Both the position numbers and the translations under genes were made by a program. Shown piece after piece: positions 18,173 through 26,241 of a stretch of 64,000 nt of DNA. Each line of letters opens with the position of its first letter. The stretch's first letter is position 1. The notes beneath the pieces are model-generated. The model was not told the DNA's origin and did not search any database. It saw nothing but the letters and a program-made list of their open reading frames with translations. The DNA is from Planctomycetota bacterium. Lineage in GTDB: Bacteria > Planctomycetota > SZUA-567 > JAFGGJ01. The stretch is taken from assembly GCA_016930595.1 (NCBI GenBank), contig JAFGGJ010000082.1, positions 46,138 to 110,137 of the forward strand, written 5' to 3'.

Positions 18173-18841
18173 CTAAGCTTCCTCCCGCAGCCTCCTCGCC
18201 ATTCCGAAGAAATTCTGCAGCACCTTCCGCCCGTCCGGGTATTCCTCCGAATACCTCTCCGGGTGGAACTGCACCCCGTAGATCGGCTTTTCGCGGTGCC
18301 GGAAGGCCTGCACGCGTGTGTCCGCCGTCGAGGCCAGCAGTTTGAGTTCCGGGGCGAGTTCTTTTACTTCCCAGTAGTGCGATTCCGCGACGCGCACCGG
18401 GTTCCCCAGCCCTTCGAACAGCACGTCTTCCGCCAGCCTTTCCACCGGCCACATTCCCTTTTCCTTGAAATATCCCGGGCTGTAATCGGGGTGGTAGTCC
18501 GGCTCGCCCGGGTCCAGTTTTCTTATCGGGCCGAGCGTGCAGCCGAAGAAATGCGCTATTATCTGGTGACCGCCGCATATCCCCAGCTGCGGCGTGTCGC
18601 CTTCCAGTATCGAACGCCTGTATCCCGCCGCTTCCAACACCCCGTCCTCTTCGTAGCCCGAACCGCGCCCGCTGTGCACCACCGCCCACGGGTCGCATTC
18701 CGCCGAGAATTCCAGGGTCGCCCTGGAATAATGGCACACGAGACAGGCGTCTCCGGCCAGGTCTTCCAGCAGGATCTTCACCTCGGCATACCTGCCTTCC
18801 CGGTACTTTTCCAGGGTTTCGGTCACCACGAAGAATATCAT
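18173..18841 (-). CDS. class I glutamine amidotransferase
   Basis: 222 residues, AAGGAG ribosome-binding site before ATG 18841. The nucleophile elbow LGICGGHQ has C89, and GVQFHPE near residue 192 supplies the His and Glu of the triad. This domain hydrolyses glutamine and passes ammonia to a partner synthase. It lacks the roughly 150-residue N-terminal domain of CarA, so it is not a normal carbamoyl-phosphate synthase small subunit, yet it lies directly upstream of carB on the same strand. Inserted loops rich in Asp, Pro and Tyr (near 108-120) are unusual. A TAGAAT -10 element at 18875-18870 lies 29 bases upstream but with a poor -35. Confidence 0.88.
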   Translation of the reverse strand: MIFFVVTETLEKYREGRYAEVKILLEDLAGDACLVCHYSRATLEFSAECDPWAVVHSGRGSGYEEDGVLEAAGYRRSILEGDTPQLGICGGHQIIAHFFGCTLGPIRKLDPGEPDYHPDYSPGYFKEKGMWPVERLAEDVLFEGLGNPVRVAESHYWEVKELAPELKLLASTADTRVQAFRHREKPIYGVQFHPERYSEEYPDGRKVLQNFFGMARRLREEA

Positions 18842-18914
18842 ATCCCGCTCCTTTCCGGCCGAGGGCCGTATTCTAGCGCGCCGCCCCTGCCGCCGCTATG
18901 AGAATGAAGGTTTC

Positions 18915-18943
18915 GTGACCGCCTGGCGTCAGGCATGTATAAT
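18915..18943 (+). promoter_or_regulatory. sigma70-like promoter for the 274-residue secreted protein
   Basis: GTGACC (18915-18920), 17-base spacer, perfect TATAAT (18938-18943), 37 bases before the ATG at 18981. It is divergent from the glutamine amidotransferase gene, whose start is at 18841. Confidence 0.6.
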
Positions 18944-18980
18944 CCGTCCGGGGGGCCGGAACCTGCTGGAGCTTTGCGCC

Positions 18981-19805
18981 ATGAAAAAGCTGCCGATGTT
19001 CGCCGTCGCCGTTCTCGCGCTGGCCTGCCCGCGGAACGCCGCGGCTTCCGAAACCATCGTGTTGACGCAGAAAGTCCTCCATTTCCTTTCCGACGAGGAC
19101 AAGCCCAGGAAGACCTCTCTCCAGACCCTCAGCATCGCGCCCCGCCGCATTCGCCTGGACAGCCCCGACGGCACCTACCTGCTGCTGGACTTCGACAAGG
19201 GCGTGCTGTACGAAGTGGACGGGTTGCTGCAGAGCTACACAGAGCGTGACATCCGCAATTTCGAGGAGAAGTGGCGCAAGGCCAACTCCATGCTGCTCAG
19301 GCAGATAGAGGGCGTCCCCGAAGGCCATTCCCGGCGCGCCGAGCTCATAGATCGCCTTTCGGACGGCCCCGCCAAGTGGCAGATGATCTGGAAGATGAAG
19401 GACGGCGAGAAGAAAACCGAATTGCTGAGGAAGTATTTTCTGCCGCCGGCGCCGCCCAAGGTCACCGTCGAAAAAACTTCCGAAAAGAAAAACATCGCCG
19501 GCTACGACTGCGTGCTCTACCGCGTCATGGAAGGCGACCAGGTCCGCTCCTACGCATGGATCGCCCCCGCCGTTCCTCTCGAGAAGGACCTTGCCGAATT
19601 TCTTAAAGTCACCGGCATCATTGAAGAGAATATCGCCGGGGAATTGGCCAGGATAAAAGGCTTCCCCATCGAATATGGGATGTACTGGCGGAACGGCCGG
19701 GTGGAAAAAACGGTTACCACCAAGGCATCGAAGAAGAAGACGGACAGGGGGGTTTTCGATCTGCCGGAAAATTTCGTCAAGCAGAAGACGCGGTTCGGGA
19801 TCTGA
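18981..19805 (+). CDS. hypothetical secreted protein (DUF4412-like)
   Basis: 274 residues from the ATG at 18981, which starts a signal peptide (MKKLPMFAVAVLALACP, cleavage after AAA) and is preceded by GGAG. An upstream in-frame ATG at 18915 falls inside the promoter. The mature part begins with beta strands (ETIVLTQKVLHF, APRRIRLDSPDGTYLLLDF), followed by a charged helical middle and a second beta-rich part with IAGYDCVLYRVMEGD and SYAWIAPAVPL. This resembles DUF4412/LolA-like periplasmic folds in which a bound ligand is inferred, but the match is by pattern only. Monocistronic by context. Confidence 0.65.
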   Translation: MKKLPMFAVAVLALACPRNAAASETIVLTQKVLHFLSDEDKPRKTSLQTLSIAPRRIRLDSPDGTYLLLDFDKGVLYEVDGLLQSYTERDIRNFEEKWRKANSMLLRQIEGVPEGHSRRAELIDRLSDGPAKWQMIWKMKDGEKKTELLRKYFLPPAPPKVTVEKTSEKKNIAGYDCVLYRVMEGDQVRSYAWIAPAVPLEKDLAEFLKVTGIIEENIAGELARIKGFPIEYGMYWRNGRVEKTVTTKASKKKTDRGVFDLPENFVKQKTRFGI

Positions 19806-20070
19806 TCCCGCTCCCGCCTCCCCCCCCATCGGCTCCAGTCTGCATGTAAGGCGTACCGTATCCATGCAACATCCCACCGTACGGGCTTGGTTACTCTGCT
19901 CCAAACGCCCGTTCACCCCGGCGCCTGTGGTCCCCCGCCGGCCGGGGCCGAAAATGGTGGCAGTGACTGATCAACAATCTTTTAGTCGCGAAGGAGCTGT
20001 AACGGGTCGTAGTCCCCTCCTGCCCGGGCGTGCTCCCTTGTACATGGTCCTGCCCGTGAGTTATGCTTAA

Positions 20071-20096
20071 TTGCCGAAGGCACGCGCGGCGCAGCC
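20071..20096 (+). repeat. dispersed repeat copy 1 (diverged)
   Basis: Begins TTGCCGAAGGCA and ends GGCGCAGCC. The same 26-base frame occurs in reverse orientation at 63634-63659 and 63769-63794, with about 20 of 26 positions shared. All three copies are intergenic. Confidence 0.45.
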
Positions 20097-20099
20097 GGG

Positions 20100-20127
20100 T
20101 TGAATAATGGGGTGGGGATGTTATAAC
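20100..20127 (+). promoter_or_regulatory. sigma70-like promoter for the CPBP protease gene
   Basis: TTGAAT (20100-20105), 16-base spacer, TATAAC (20122-20127). The predicted transcript starts near 20134, which excludes the in-frame ATG at 20107 and supports the ATG at 20170 as the start of the protease. Confidence 0.5.
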
Positions 20128-20169
20128 TTGGGGACATGGAGTCGGGCGAGTGGAAGAACCAGGGAGCGT

Positions 20170-20946
20170 ATGGCGGCAAGGGGAAAATCCGGGGTTTCGG
20201 GCGAGAAGACCGGCGATGCTTTCTTCGAAGGCATCCGTTGGGACCTGCGCGATGCCGCGTGGGTGATATGTCTGCAGGCGGGCCTGACGGCGCTCGTGGT
20301 GAATTCTGGAACGATATCGGCGTGGGTCGGGACCGCGCTGGAGGCGGCAGGGGCTGAAGGCGCCCGTGAAGCGATGAAAGCCGCGGGGGAGGCGATACGG
20401 CCGTTTGCGGCGGCGATCGCTGCTGCGGCGGGAGGAGCGGTTGCGGCGGCGGCGGCGGGGCGGGAATTCGGAGTGAAAGCGTCGGCGTTCGGCGTCCGCA
20501 GGATGGAGATGCCGCCGGGCAGGTTCGTGGTGTTTGCGGCGGCGATAGCGACGGCGTACGCCGCGGCGGGACTGGTGCTATTCCTTGCTTGGCCGGGCGT
20601 GATCGGGAAACTGGTTCCCGCCGGGGCGATGCGGGAGCTTGGGCTGTGGCCGGTGGCGGTGGGTCTGTGCATATCGGCGCCGGCGGGGGAAGAGGTGGTG
20701 TACAGGGGGATATTGTACCCTGCGCTCCGGAGGAAACTGGGGGTGTGGGGCGCGGTGGCGGTTTCGGCGGCGGTGTTTGCGGTGTTCCACAACGTCATAC
20801 AGTGGAGGTTGTTCGTACCGGTGACGCAGTTCGCCGGCGGGCTGGTGCTGGCGTACGCGTACGAAAAAACGAGGTCGATATTCGTGCCGGCCGCGCTGCA
20901 CGCGTGCGGGAACGGAATGCTGATAGCGGCGTATTTCGTGACCTGA
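20170..20946 (+). CDS. CPBP family intramembrane glutamic endopeptidase
   Basis: 258 residues from the ATG at 20170 (AGGGAG just upstream). About six to seven hydrophobic segments. The CPBP/Abi signature is complete: GEEVVYRG (glutamate pair and Arg) near residue 176, FAVFHN (His) near residue 203, and LHACGN (His and Asn) near residue 244. The family includes CAAX-like proteases, and a subset (myxosortases) process Cys-containing C-terminal sorting tails. Residues 60-100 are an unusually Ala- and Gly-rich stretch. Downstream, the TolB-like gene begins after 83 bases with its own promoter. Confidence 0.88.
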   Translation: MAARGKSGVSGEKTGDAFFEGIRWDLRDAAWVICLQAGLTALVVNSGTISAWVGTALEAAGAEGAREAMKAAGEAIRPFAAAIAAAAGGAVAAAAAGREFGVKASAFGVRRMEMPPGRFVVFAAAIATAYAAAGLVLFLAWPGVIGKLVPAGAMRELGLWPVAVGLCISAPAGEEVVYRGILYPALRRKLGVWGAVAVSAAVFAVFHNVIQWRLFVPVTQFAGGLVLAYAYEKTRSIFVPAALHACGNGMLIAAYFVT

Positions 20947-20964
20947 ACACGCCGTACAATGTTC

Positions 20965-20992
20965 TTGTAATCAGAGGGTGAACCGGTAAAAT
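20965..20992 (+). promoter_or_regulatory. sigma70-like promoter for the propeller gene
   Basis: TTGTAA (20965-20970), 16-base spacer, TAAAAT (20987-20992), 37 bases before ATG 21030. A second -10-like TACAAT lies at 20955-20960. Confidence 0.4.
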
Positions 20993-21029
20993 GAAAGGGT
21001 GAATTTTCACCGTACTCGGGAGCAGGGCC

Positions 21030-22160
21030 ATGATATGCAACAGCAAGTGTTTCCAAAGGGTTACGTCTGGGGGAAAGGTTCGGAACAGGCGGCGGATATA
21101 TGCGCTTGTGGTATGCGCGGCGGTGCTGGCAGCATGGTGCGGGGACGCGCACGCCGCGGCGCCTCCCGGCAGGCCGGTCGAGCCCACGGAAGCGGAAAAA
21201 GCCGCGATGGCGGAACTGGGAAAGCGGCTGAAGGCGAAAATAGCGTGGTCGAGTTCGCGGCTGAGCGGAAAGCATGACATATTCATAATGAACGCCGACG
21301 GAAGCGATAAGAAACCGCTGACGAAAAGCGACGCGGTGGACTGGTTCCCGCAGTTCTCGCCGGACGGGAGACAGGTGCTTTTCGCCAGGAGCAAAAAGCC
21401 GTGGATGAGCGAAGCGTACGCCTACAGGAACAAGCAGTGGGATATATACGTCATCAACGTGGACGGGACTGGCGAGAAGAAACTGGTGGACGACGCGTGC
21501 TGGGGGACGTGGATAAACGGGGGCAGCGAGGTGCTGTATTCGAGGAATACGGGGGTCTATTCGATGGAACTGGAGGGGGGCAAGGAGAAGCTGGTGCTGG
21601 ACAGCGCCGGGAGCCTGAGAGGATCGCAGCTCCAGCAGCCGCAGATGTCTCCCGACGGCAGAAACATGGCCGTGACCCTGCGGGGACGGTTGAGGGAAAC
21701 CGGTATATGGAACTTTGAAAGGAAAGAGTGGACCAAGGTGGGAGGCGGATGCCAGATCAACTGGTTCCCTTCCGGGGATCGGATCTACTGGATGCACCCG
21801 ACGGGGATGGGCGACAGCGAGGTGCTGAGCACGGCGGTGAAGGATGGAAAACCGGCGGACCCGGGCGCCAAGTACACAGACCTGAAGTGGGTGGACCTGC
21901 CGGGTAGGCGTTCGCATGAGTATTTTCCGAAGGTGTCCTCCGATGGCAGGTGGCTGGTGTGGTGTGCCACGATCTACGGCCACGACCACGACATATACGA
22001 CTACGAGGTGCACTGCTGGCGGATAGGCGAGGGCCTGGACAAGGCCGTGCGGCTGACGTTCCATGAAGGCAATGACCGCTGGCCGGACATTTATGTAATG
22101 CCGGAAGCGAAAGAGGCCGAAAAGAAGGCGGAGACCGGAACAGAGGAAGAGAACAAATGA
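21030..22160 (+). CDS. secreted TolB-like beta-propeller (PD40) protein
   Basis: 376 residues. A basic leader and hydrophobic segment (IYALVVCAAVLAAWCGDA) end at AHAAAP, a likely signal-peptidase site. The mature protein contains WD40-like PD40 repeats: DIFIMNADGSDKKPL, FSPDGRQVLFAR, IYVINVDGTGEKKL, MSPDGRNMAVTL, ending in WPDIYVMPEAKE. Propellers of this type bind proteins or glycans in the periplasm. A Lys/Glu-rich tail of about 18 residues closes the protein. It resembles the propeller parts of the proteins at 33190 and 39231. The stop overlaps the next ATG as ATGA, so it is co-translated with the barrel candidate. Confidence 0.82.
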   Translation: MICNSKCFQRVTSGGKVRNRRRIYALVVCAAVLAAWCGDAHAAAPPGRPVEPTEAEKAAMAELGKRLKAKIAWSSSRLSGKHDIFIMNADGSDKKPLTKSDAVDWFPQFSPDGRQVLFARSKKPWMSEAYAYRNKQWDIYVINVDGTGEKKLVDDACWGTWINGGSEVLYSRNTGVYSMELEGGKEKLVLDSAGSLRGSQLQQPQMSPDGRNMAVTLRGRLRETGIWNFERKEWTKVGGGCQINWFPSGDRIYWMHPTGMGDSEVLSTAVKDGKPADPGAKYTDLKWVDLPGRRSHEYFPKVSSDGRWLVWCATIYGHDHDIYDYEVHCWRIGEGLDKAVRLTFHEGNDRWPDIYVMPEAKEAEKKAETGTEEENK

Positions 22161-23359
22161 AAAAAGCCGGTAGAGGTGTGTCATGGGGCGGCCGTGCCGC
22201 CGGAGCGGCAGTGGCGGCGACGCTGGCGATTCTGCTTGCGGCGACGGCGTATCCCGCGGTGCGGAGGGGCGTTGAGAGACGACGGGGAATGAAATACGCG
22301 GAGAAAGTGCGGGCCGCGGTGGAAGCGACGCTGTCGTGCAGGGTTACTCCGCCCGCAAATTCCACCGCCGCGGTGACGGAGGATCTGCCGGAAGAAAGCG
22401 CCCGTGCGTCTGTTGTAACGGCGGAAACCCGTGAGCCGGCGGTCGTGACGGAGGCGGCGGTTTCCAGGGGCATAGGAGGGCTGCTCGCGGCGGGACGTGT
22501 GAGCGCGCCGGAAGATCTGCCGTGGCGGCCGGGCGAGCCCGAGCCGGCGGCATGGGAGAGCATAGGGGGTTGCGGCGTCGGAGGTTCGGGGGGGGCGGGA
22601 GACGTCAGGTGGGTCGGGAGGCGCGTGCCGGGCGGCCGCATCGAACCGGAGGCGACGATATCATATTCGGCGGGCGAGGACCTGGAGACGGCCAGGCTGA
22701 GTTTCAAGATCACGAGCCAACTGCCGAACCGGTTCACGATAGGGCTGTCGGTGCCGTACCTGTATTCCGAGCGCTGGGACAGCGATTACGAACTGCTGGT
22801 GGGTGAGCACCGGCCGCTGAGGGTGAGTTCGCTGGGGGACGTGAGCCTGCTGGCCTCGAGAAAGTTCGGGATGCTGGGGAACACGTCTGTGAACCTGAGC
22901 GTGGGGCTGCCGACGGCGGATTACGACCTGACTCAGGACGGGTGGCATATACCGTACGATGCCCAGCCGGGCAGGGGCAAGATGACGGTTTCGCTGGGCG
23001 TGGAACAGGTGGTGGATAAATATTACGGGCCGATGATATTTGGCGGGTCGTTCAATTACAACGGCGGGGAGAACGACATCGGCGATTACCGCTCTTCATC
23101 GGTGTCGGCGTTCTTTTTTGCGTCGCTGAAGACGGAGAAGCTGGTGCATTCGCTGGGTGGCACCCTGACGTACGCGTTCGAGCCCGACCGGAACCTGGGG
23201 GCGGAGATAATGGACCAGCCGCAGCTGCTGTTCACTCTGCAGTACGGGCTGGAAATTTCCGCGCCGAAGTACCCGATGTTCATGTCGCTGGGGGGCACTT
23301 TTTCCAAGAATGGCCTGGATGGGTACAGCGTATCGCTGGGAGTTATGACGGCGTTCTGA
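22157..23359 (+). CDS. putative outer-membrane beta-barrel protein
   Basis: 400 residues. An Ala-rich N-terminal hydrophobic segment (about 11-35) acts as signal or anchor, followed by a low-complexity region to about residue 150. From about 165 the sequence alternates polar and hydrophobic residues in strands: ARLSFKITSQLPNRFTIGLS, TSVNLSVGLPTADYDL, SVSAFFFASL, LGGTLTYAFEPD, and the chain ends in SLGVMTAF, with a terminal Phe as expected for a BAM-recognised barrel. This resembles the transporter-like outer-membrane folds used for small molecules. It is coupled to the propeller gene by ATGA, so a propeller-barrel pair is likely. Confidence 0.7.
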   Translation: MKKAGRGVSWGGRAAGAAVAATLAILLAATAYPAVRRGVERRRGMKYAEKVRAAVEATLSCRVTPPANSTAAVTEDLPEESARASVVTAETREPAVVTEAAVSRGIGGLLAAGRVSAPEDLPWRPGEPEPAAWESIGGCGVGGSGGAGDVRWVGRRVPGGRIEPEATISYSAGEDLETARLSFKITSQLPNRFTIGLSVPYLYSERWDSDYELLVGEHRPLRVSSLGDVSLLASRKFGMLGNTSVNLSVGLPTADYDLTQDGWHIPYDAQPGRGKMTVSLGVEQVVDKYYGPMIFGGSFNYNGGENDIGDYRSSSVSAFFFASLKTEKLVHSLGGTLTYAFEPDRNLGAEIMDQPQLLFTLQYGLEISAPKYPMFMSLGGTFSKNGLDGYSVSLGVMTAF

Positions 23360-23360
23360 T

Positions 23361-23412
23361 CCGCCGCGCGGCGGCGGGGGCGGATATGACGCCGGGAGAT
23401 ACGGCCCGGCGT
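23361..23412. repeat. two intergenic inverted repeats
   Basis: CCGCCGCGCGGCGG (23361-23374) is a perfect palindrome right after the barrel gene stop. ACGCCGGG (23389-23396) pairs with CCCGGCGT (23405-23412) over an 8-base loop. Neither is followed by a U tract, so they are RNA hairpins of unknown role (possibly transcript-end protection) rather than textbook terminators. Confidence 0.5.
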
Positions 23413-23483
23413 TACCGGGCCTCCGGGCGATTCTGCGGCGTGTGAATTTCCTGTGGCAGTGGAGGGATCGATCCGGGACTGAC

Positions 23484-24554
23484 ATGGCGGACGGCGGAGA
23501 AAAGATAGTCGTACTGGGTTGCGGCGGATTCATAGGTTCGCACTTGGTGGAGCGTCTGCTGGACGACGGGTATGAAGTGGCGGGGATGGACAGGACGCGT
23601 GCAAAGCTCGGGCACGTGCTGGGGCGGAAGGGGTTCGAGTACGTCGAGGGGGACATGGCGGACGCCGGGACGGCGGAAGAGATGGTGGAGCGAGGGGATG
23701 CGGTGATTTCGCTGGCGGCGCTGTGCAACCCATCGCTGTACAACACCCGGCCGCTGGAAGTTATAGACATTAACTTCACGCATGCCCTGCCGGTGGTGCG
23801 GGCGTGCCGGGAGCAGGGGAAGAGGCTTATACATTTTTCGACGTGCGAGGTTTACGGCAAGTCGAAGGAAGGCCTTGCGGGAGGGGACGGAGGCGGGGTG
23901 GCGACCGGGGCGCTGATGAGCGAGGAAAGCACTCCGCTGATACTGGGGCCGGTAAACATGCAGCGATGGAGTTATGCCTGCGCCAAGCAGCTCCTGGAAC
24001 GGGTGATATACGCCGAGGGAAGCGGGAACGGGCTGCGCTACAGCATAGTGAGGCCGTTCAACGTGATAGGGGCGAGGATGGATTTCATCCCCGGGGTGGA
24101 CGGTGAGGGGACACCTCGGGTTGTGCCGTCGTTCATGAAGGCGCTGATGTTCGGCGAGACGCTGAAACTCGTGGATGGTGGGACGAGCAGGAGGAGTTTC
24201 GTGAGTGTAGGCGACGCGGTGGACGCAACGGTAAGAATACTGGAAAGGGCGGAGGCGAGCACGGGGCGGATATTCAACGTCGGTAACCCGGACAACGAAG
24301 TCACGATGGCGGAACTCGCCCGCCTGATGATCAACAGTTACGAAAAACAGACTGGAAGGGAAGCGGTGGCTCGCACGGAGACGGTCAGTGCGGCGGAGTT
24401 CTACGGGGAGGGCTATGATGACTGCGACAGGAGGGTGCCGGACATATCGCTGGCGGAGGAATTGCTCGGCTGGCGCCCGAAGACGCCGCTGGGAGAGCTT
24501 ATCGATGAGACGGTCGGGTGGTACGTAAAGGAATACGGGGAGAAGAGCGGCTGA
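23484..24554 (+). CDS. ArnA-C-terminal-like NAD-dependent sugar-nucleotide epimerase/decarboxylase
   Basis: 356 residues from ATG 23484, preferred because the Rossmann strand begins at once; a GTG at 23442 is an alternative. NAD-binding GCGGFIGSH (12-20), STCEVYGKSKEG (119-130) and catalytic Y164/K168 in SYACAKQLLERVIY. The downstream pattern RPFNVIGARMD, KLVDGGTSRRSFVSV, FNVGNPDNEVTMAEL and YGEGYDD closely follows the ArnA UDP-glucuronate decarboxylase domain, and the Arg and Ser of that site appear present. Likely substrate is UDP-glucuronate or a related nucleotide sugar. It is first in a three-gene run with 1-4 base overlaps. Confidence 0.85.
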   Translation: MADGGEKIVVLGCGGFIGSHLVERLLDDGYEVAGMDRTRAKLGHVLGRKGFEYVEGDMADAGTAEEMVERGDAVISLAALCNPSLYNTRPLEVIDINFTHALPVVRACREQGKRLIHFSTCEVYGKSKEGLAGGDGGGVATGALMSEESTPLILGPVNMQRWSYACAKQLLERVIYAEGSGNGLRYSIVRPFNVIGARMDFIPGVDGEGTPRVVPSFMKALMFGETLKLVDGGTSRRSFVSVGDAVDATVRILERAEASTGRIFNVGNPDNEVTMAELARLMINSYEKQTGREAVARTETVSAAEFYGEGYDDCDRRVPDISLAEELLGWRPKTPLGELIDETVGWYVKEYGEKSG

Positions 24555-25327
24555 TGGGGAAGGCTGCGGACGTATCGGTATTAATGCCGGCATACAACGC
24601 TGGCCGGACGATCGAGAGCGTGGTGGACAGGATACCGGCGGACGCATGGGCGAGGGTGAAGTCGCTGTGGGTGATAAACGACGGGAGCCTGGACGATACG
24701 GCGGCGGCGGCGGAAAGGGTGGGAAGGACGCGTCCTGGCCGGGTAAAGGTGGTGAACCTGCCGGGAAACAGGGGGTACGGGGGCGCCGTAAAGGCCGGCC
24801 TGGAGCGGGTGCGTGAAGAGGGCGCCGGTACGGCGGTGTGCCTCCATGCGGACGGGCAGTACGCTCCTGAAGAGATGATGCGGCTGGTGGACGAGATGCA
24901 CAGGACGGGGATGGACGTCCTGCAGGGGTCGCGGCTGGCGAACCGGGAAGGCGGCGGCGGGGCGATCGCCGGGGGTATGCCGTTGTACAAGTACGCCGCT
25001 GGGCGCGTGCTGTGCGTCCTGGAAAACATCGTGTTCAGGAAGCGAATGACGGACTATCACAGCGGCTACATGGTGTACGGGAAGAGGGCGCTGGAGGAGA
25101 TACCGTTCAAGGGGTTGAGCGACAGTTTCGATTTCGATCTGGAAGTTATCGCAGCGGCGACCGCAATGGGGCTGTCCGTCGGAGAAAGCCCGATACCGAC
25201 GCATTACGGAGATGAAGTATCACACCTGAACACGACGATGTACGGGCTGAGAGTGCTGCGGGTGCTGGCCAGGTACGGGCGGGGAGGATACAGGAAAGCG
25301 GTCATCGAGCGGAGGATCCGGCGGTGA
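24554..25327 (+). CDS. GT2 family glycosyltransferase
   Basis: 257 residues; the ATG shares its A with the preceding TGA (TGATG). The GT-A nucleotide-binding start SVLMPAYNAGRTIE, INDGSLDDT, the loop NRGYGGAVKAG and the HADGQY metal/donor motif place it in the dolichol-phosphate-mannose synthase-like part of GT2. It lacks the C-terminal membrane helices of many DPMS-like proteins. Residues near 175-200 (FRKRMTDYHSGYMVYGKRAL) match the acceptor-side pattern. The likely job is transfer of a sugar to a lipid carrier in the cytoplasm, using product made by the neighbouring epimerases. Confidence 0.88.
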   Translation: MGKAADVSVLMPAYNAGRTIESVVDRIPADAWARVKSLWVINDGSLDDTAAAAERVGRTRPGRVKVVNLPGNRGYGGAVKAGLERVREEGAGTAVCLHADGQYAPEEMMRLVDEMHRTGMDVLQGSRLANREGGGGAIAGGMPLYKYAAGRVLCVLENIVFRKRMTDYHSGYMVYGKRALEEIPFKGLSDSFDFDLEVIAAATAMGLSVGESPIPTHYGDEVSHLNTTMYGLRVLRVLARYGRGGYRKAVIERRIRR

Positions 25328-26241
25328 TACTTGTGACCGGCGGAGCCGGGGTGATAGGAAGCAGGCTGGTAAGGCGCCTTGCCGACAGCGGGCGGAAAGT
25401 GCGGGCGATGATTCTGCCGGGCGACCCGAACGCCCTGCGGCTGGAAGGAGCCGGCTGCGAAACGGTTGAAGGAGACGTCACGAGGCCGGAGACCGTCACC
25501 GGAGCGATGACGGGCGTTAACACCGTGTACCACCTGGCGGCGGTGGTCGTGTCGAAAGACGCCGCGGCGTTCAGGCGCGTGAACGAGGAGGGGACGCGGA
25601 ACGTGCTGGCGGCCGCGGCGGCGGCGGGGGCCGGCCATTTCGTGTACGTGTCGTCGGCTTCCGTGACGTACCCGGGACCGACGGAGTATTCGGAGTCGAA
25701 GAGGCGAGCCGAAGAAGCGGTGCGTTCGGAGAAGAGATTGCAACACACGATAGTTAGGCCGACGCTGGTGTACGGCAGGACGGGCGGACAGGAAATAGAG
25801 ATGTTCAGAAGATTCATCCGGTGGATGCCCCTGGTGCCGATAGTCGGCACGGGCCGAGCCCTGAAACGGCCGGTGTTCGCGGAGGACGTGATAGAAGGCC
25901 TGGCGGCGATAGCGGGGAACAGTGTAACATACGGGAAGACGTACAACTTCAGCGGCGGCGAAACGATAACGGTGCGGCGGCTGGTGAGAATACTGGGGCG
26001 GGGGATGGGCCTGTATCCTGCGACGGTGGCAATCCCGGAATTCGCCTGGCGTGCCGCTGCCTGGATGCTCGGGTTGCTGGGGAGTCCCGCGCTGGTCATG
26101 AACCAGGGCATATCCGGGCTGGGGCAGGACGCGAACCTGGATCCATCGGAGGCGATACGGGACCTGGGATACTGCCCGCGCCCGGCTGGCAGTGGGATAC
26201 CGGAGTGCTTCAGGGGGACGGCGCGGCGCGGCGCTCCGTAG
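25324..26241 (+). CDS. NAD-dependent epimerase/dehydratase
   Basis: 305 residues from a GTG overlapping the previous stop as GTGA. Extended short-chain dehydrogenase fold: GGAGVIGSR (6-14), VYHLAAVV, catalytic Y122/K126 in EYSESK and RPTLVYG. The C-terminal half (RRFIRWMPLVPIVG, KTYNFSGGETI) resembles NAD-dependent nucleotide-sugar and hydroxysteroid-type enzymes, so the substrate is uncertain. It ends 32 bases inside the convergent TPR lipoprotein gene. With the two upstream genes it forms a nucleotide-sugar/glycosylation operon. Confidence 0.85.
   Translation: MILVTGGAGVIGSRLVRRLADSGRKVRAMILPGDPNALRLEGAGCETVEGDVTRPETVTGAMTGVNTVYHLAAVVVSKDAAAFRRVNEEGTRNVLAAAAAAGAGHFVYVSSASVTYPGPTEYSESKRRAEEAVRSEKRLQHTIVRPTLVYGRTGGQEIEMFRRFIRWMPLVPIVGTGRALKRPVFAEDVIEGLAAIAGNSVTYGKTYNFSGGETITVRRLVRILGRGMGLYPATVAIPEFAWRAAAWMLGLLGSPALVMNQGISGLGQDANLDPSEAIRDLGYCPRPAGSGIPECFRGTARRGAP

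Larger units (their letters stand above)
19806..20169. other. intergenic spacer with a dispersed repeat and promoter
   Basis: No convincing gene in 364 bases. The spacer holds one diverged copy of a repeat also found twice near the right end of the window (20071-20096) and a promoter-like pair (20100-20127). No tRNA, riboswitch or terminator with a U tract was recognised. Confidence 0.5.

Noticed and set aside
14726..18841. Calling the amidotransferase carA
   Set aside because: It lacks the CarA N-terminal domain of about 150 residues and is only 222 residues long.
19806..20169. tRNA or riboswitch in the spacer before the CPBP gene
   Set aside because: No cloverleaf with a TTCGA-type arm and no known aptamer core could be traced.
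20121..22184. 687-codon minus-strand frame
   Set aside because: Covers the CPBP protease and propeller genes in antisense; both sense genes have full motifs and promoters.
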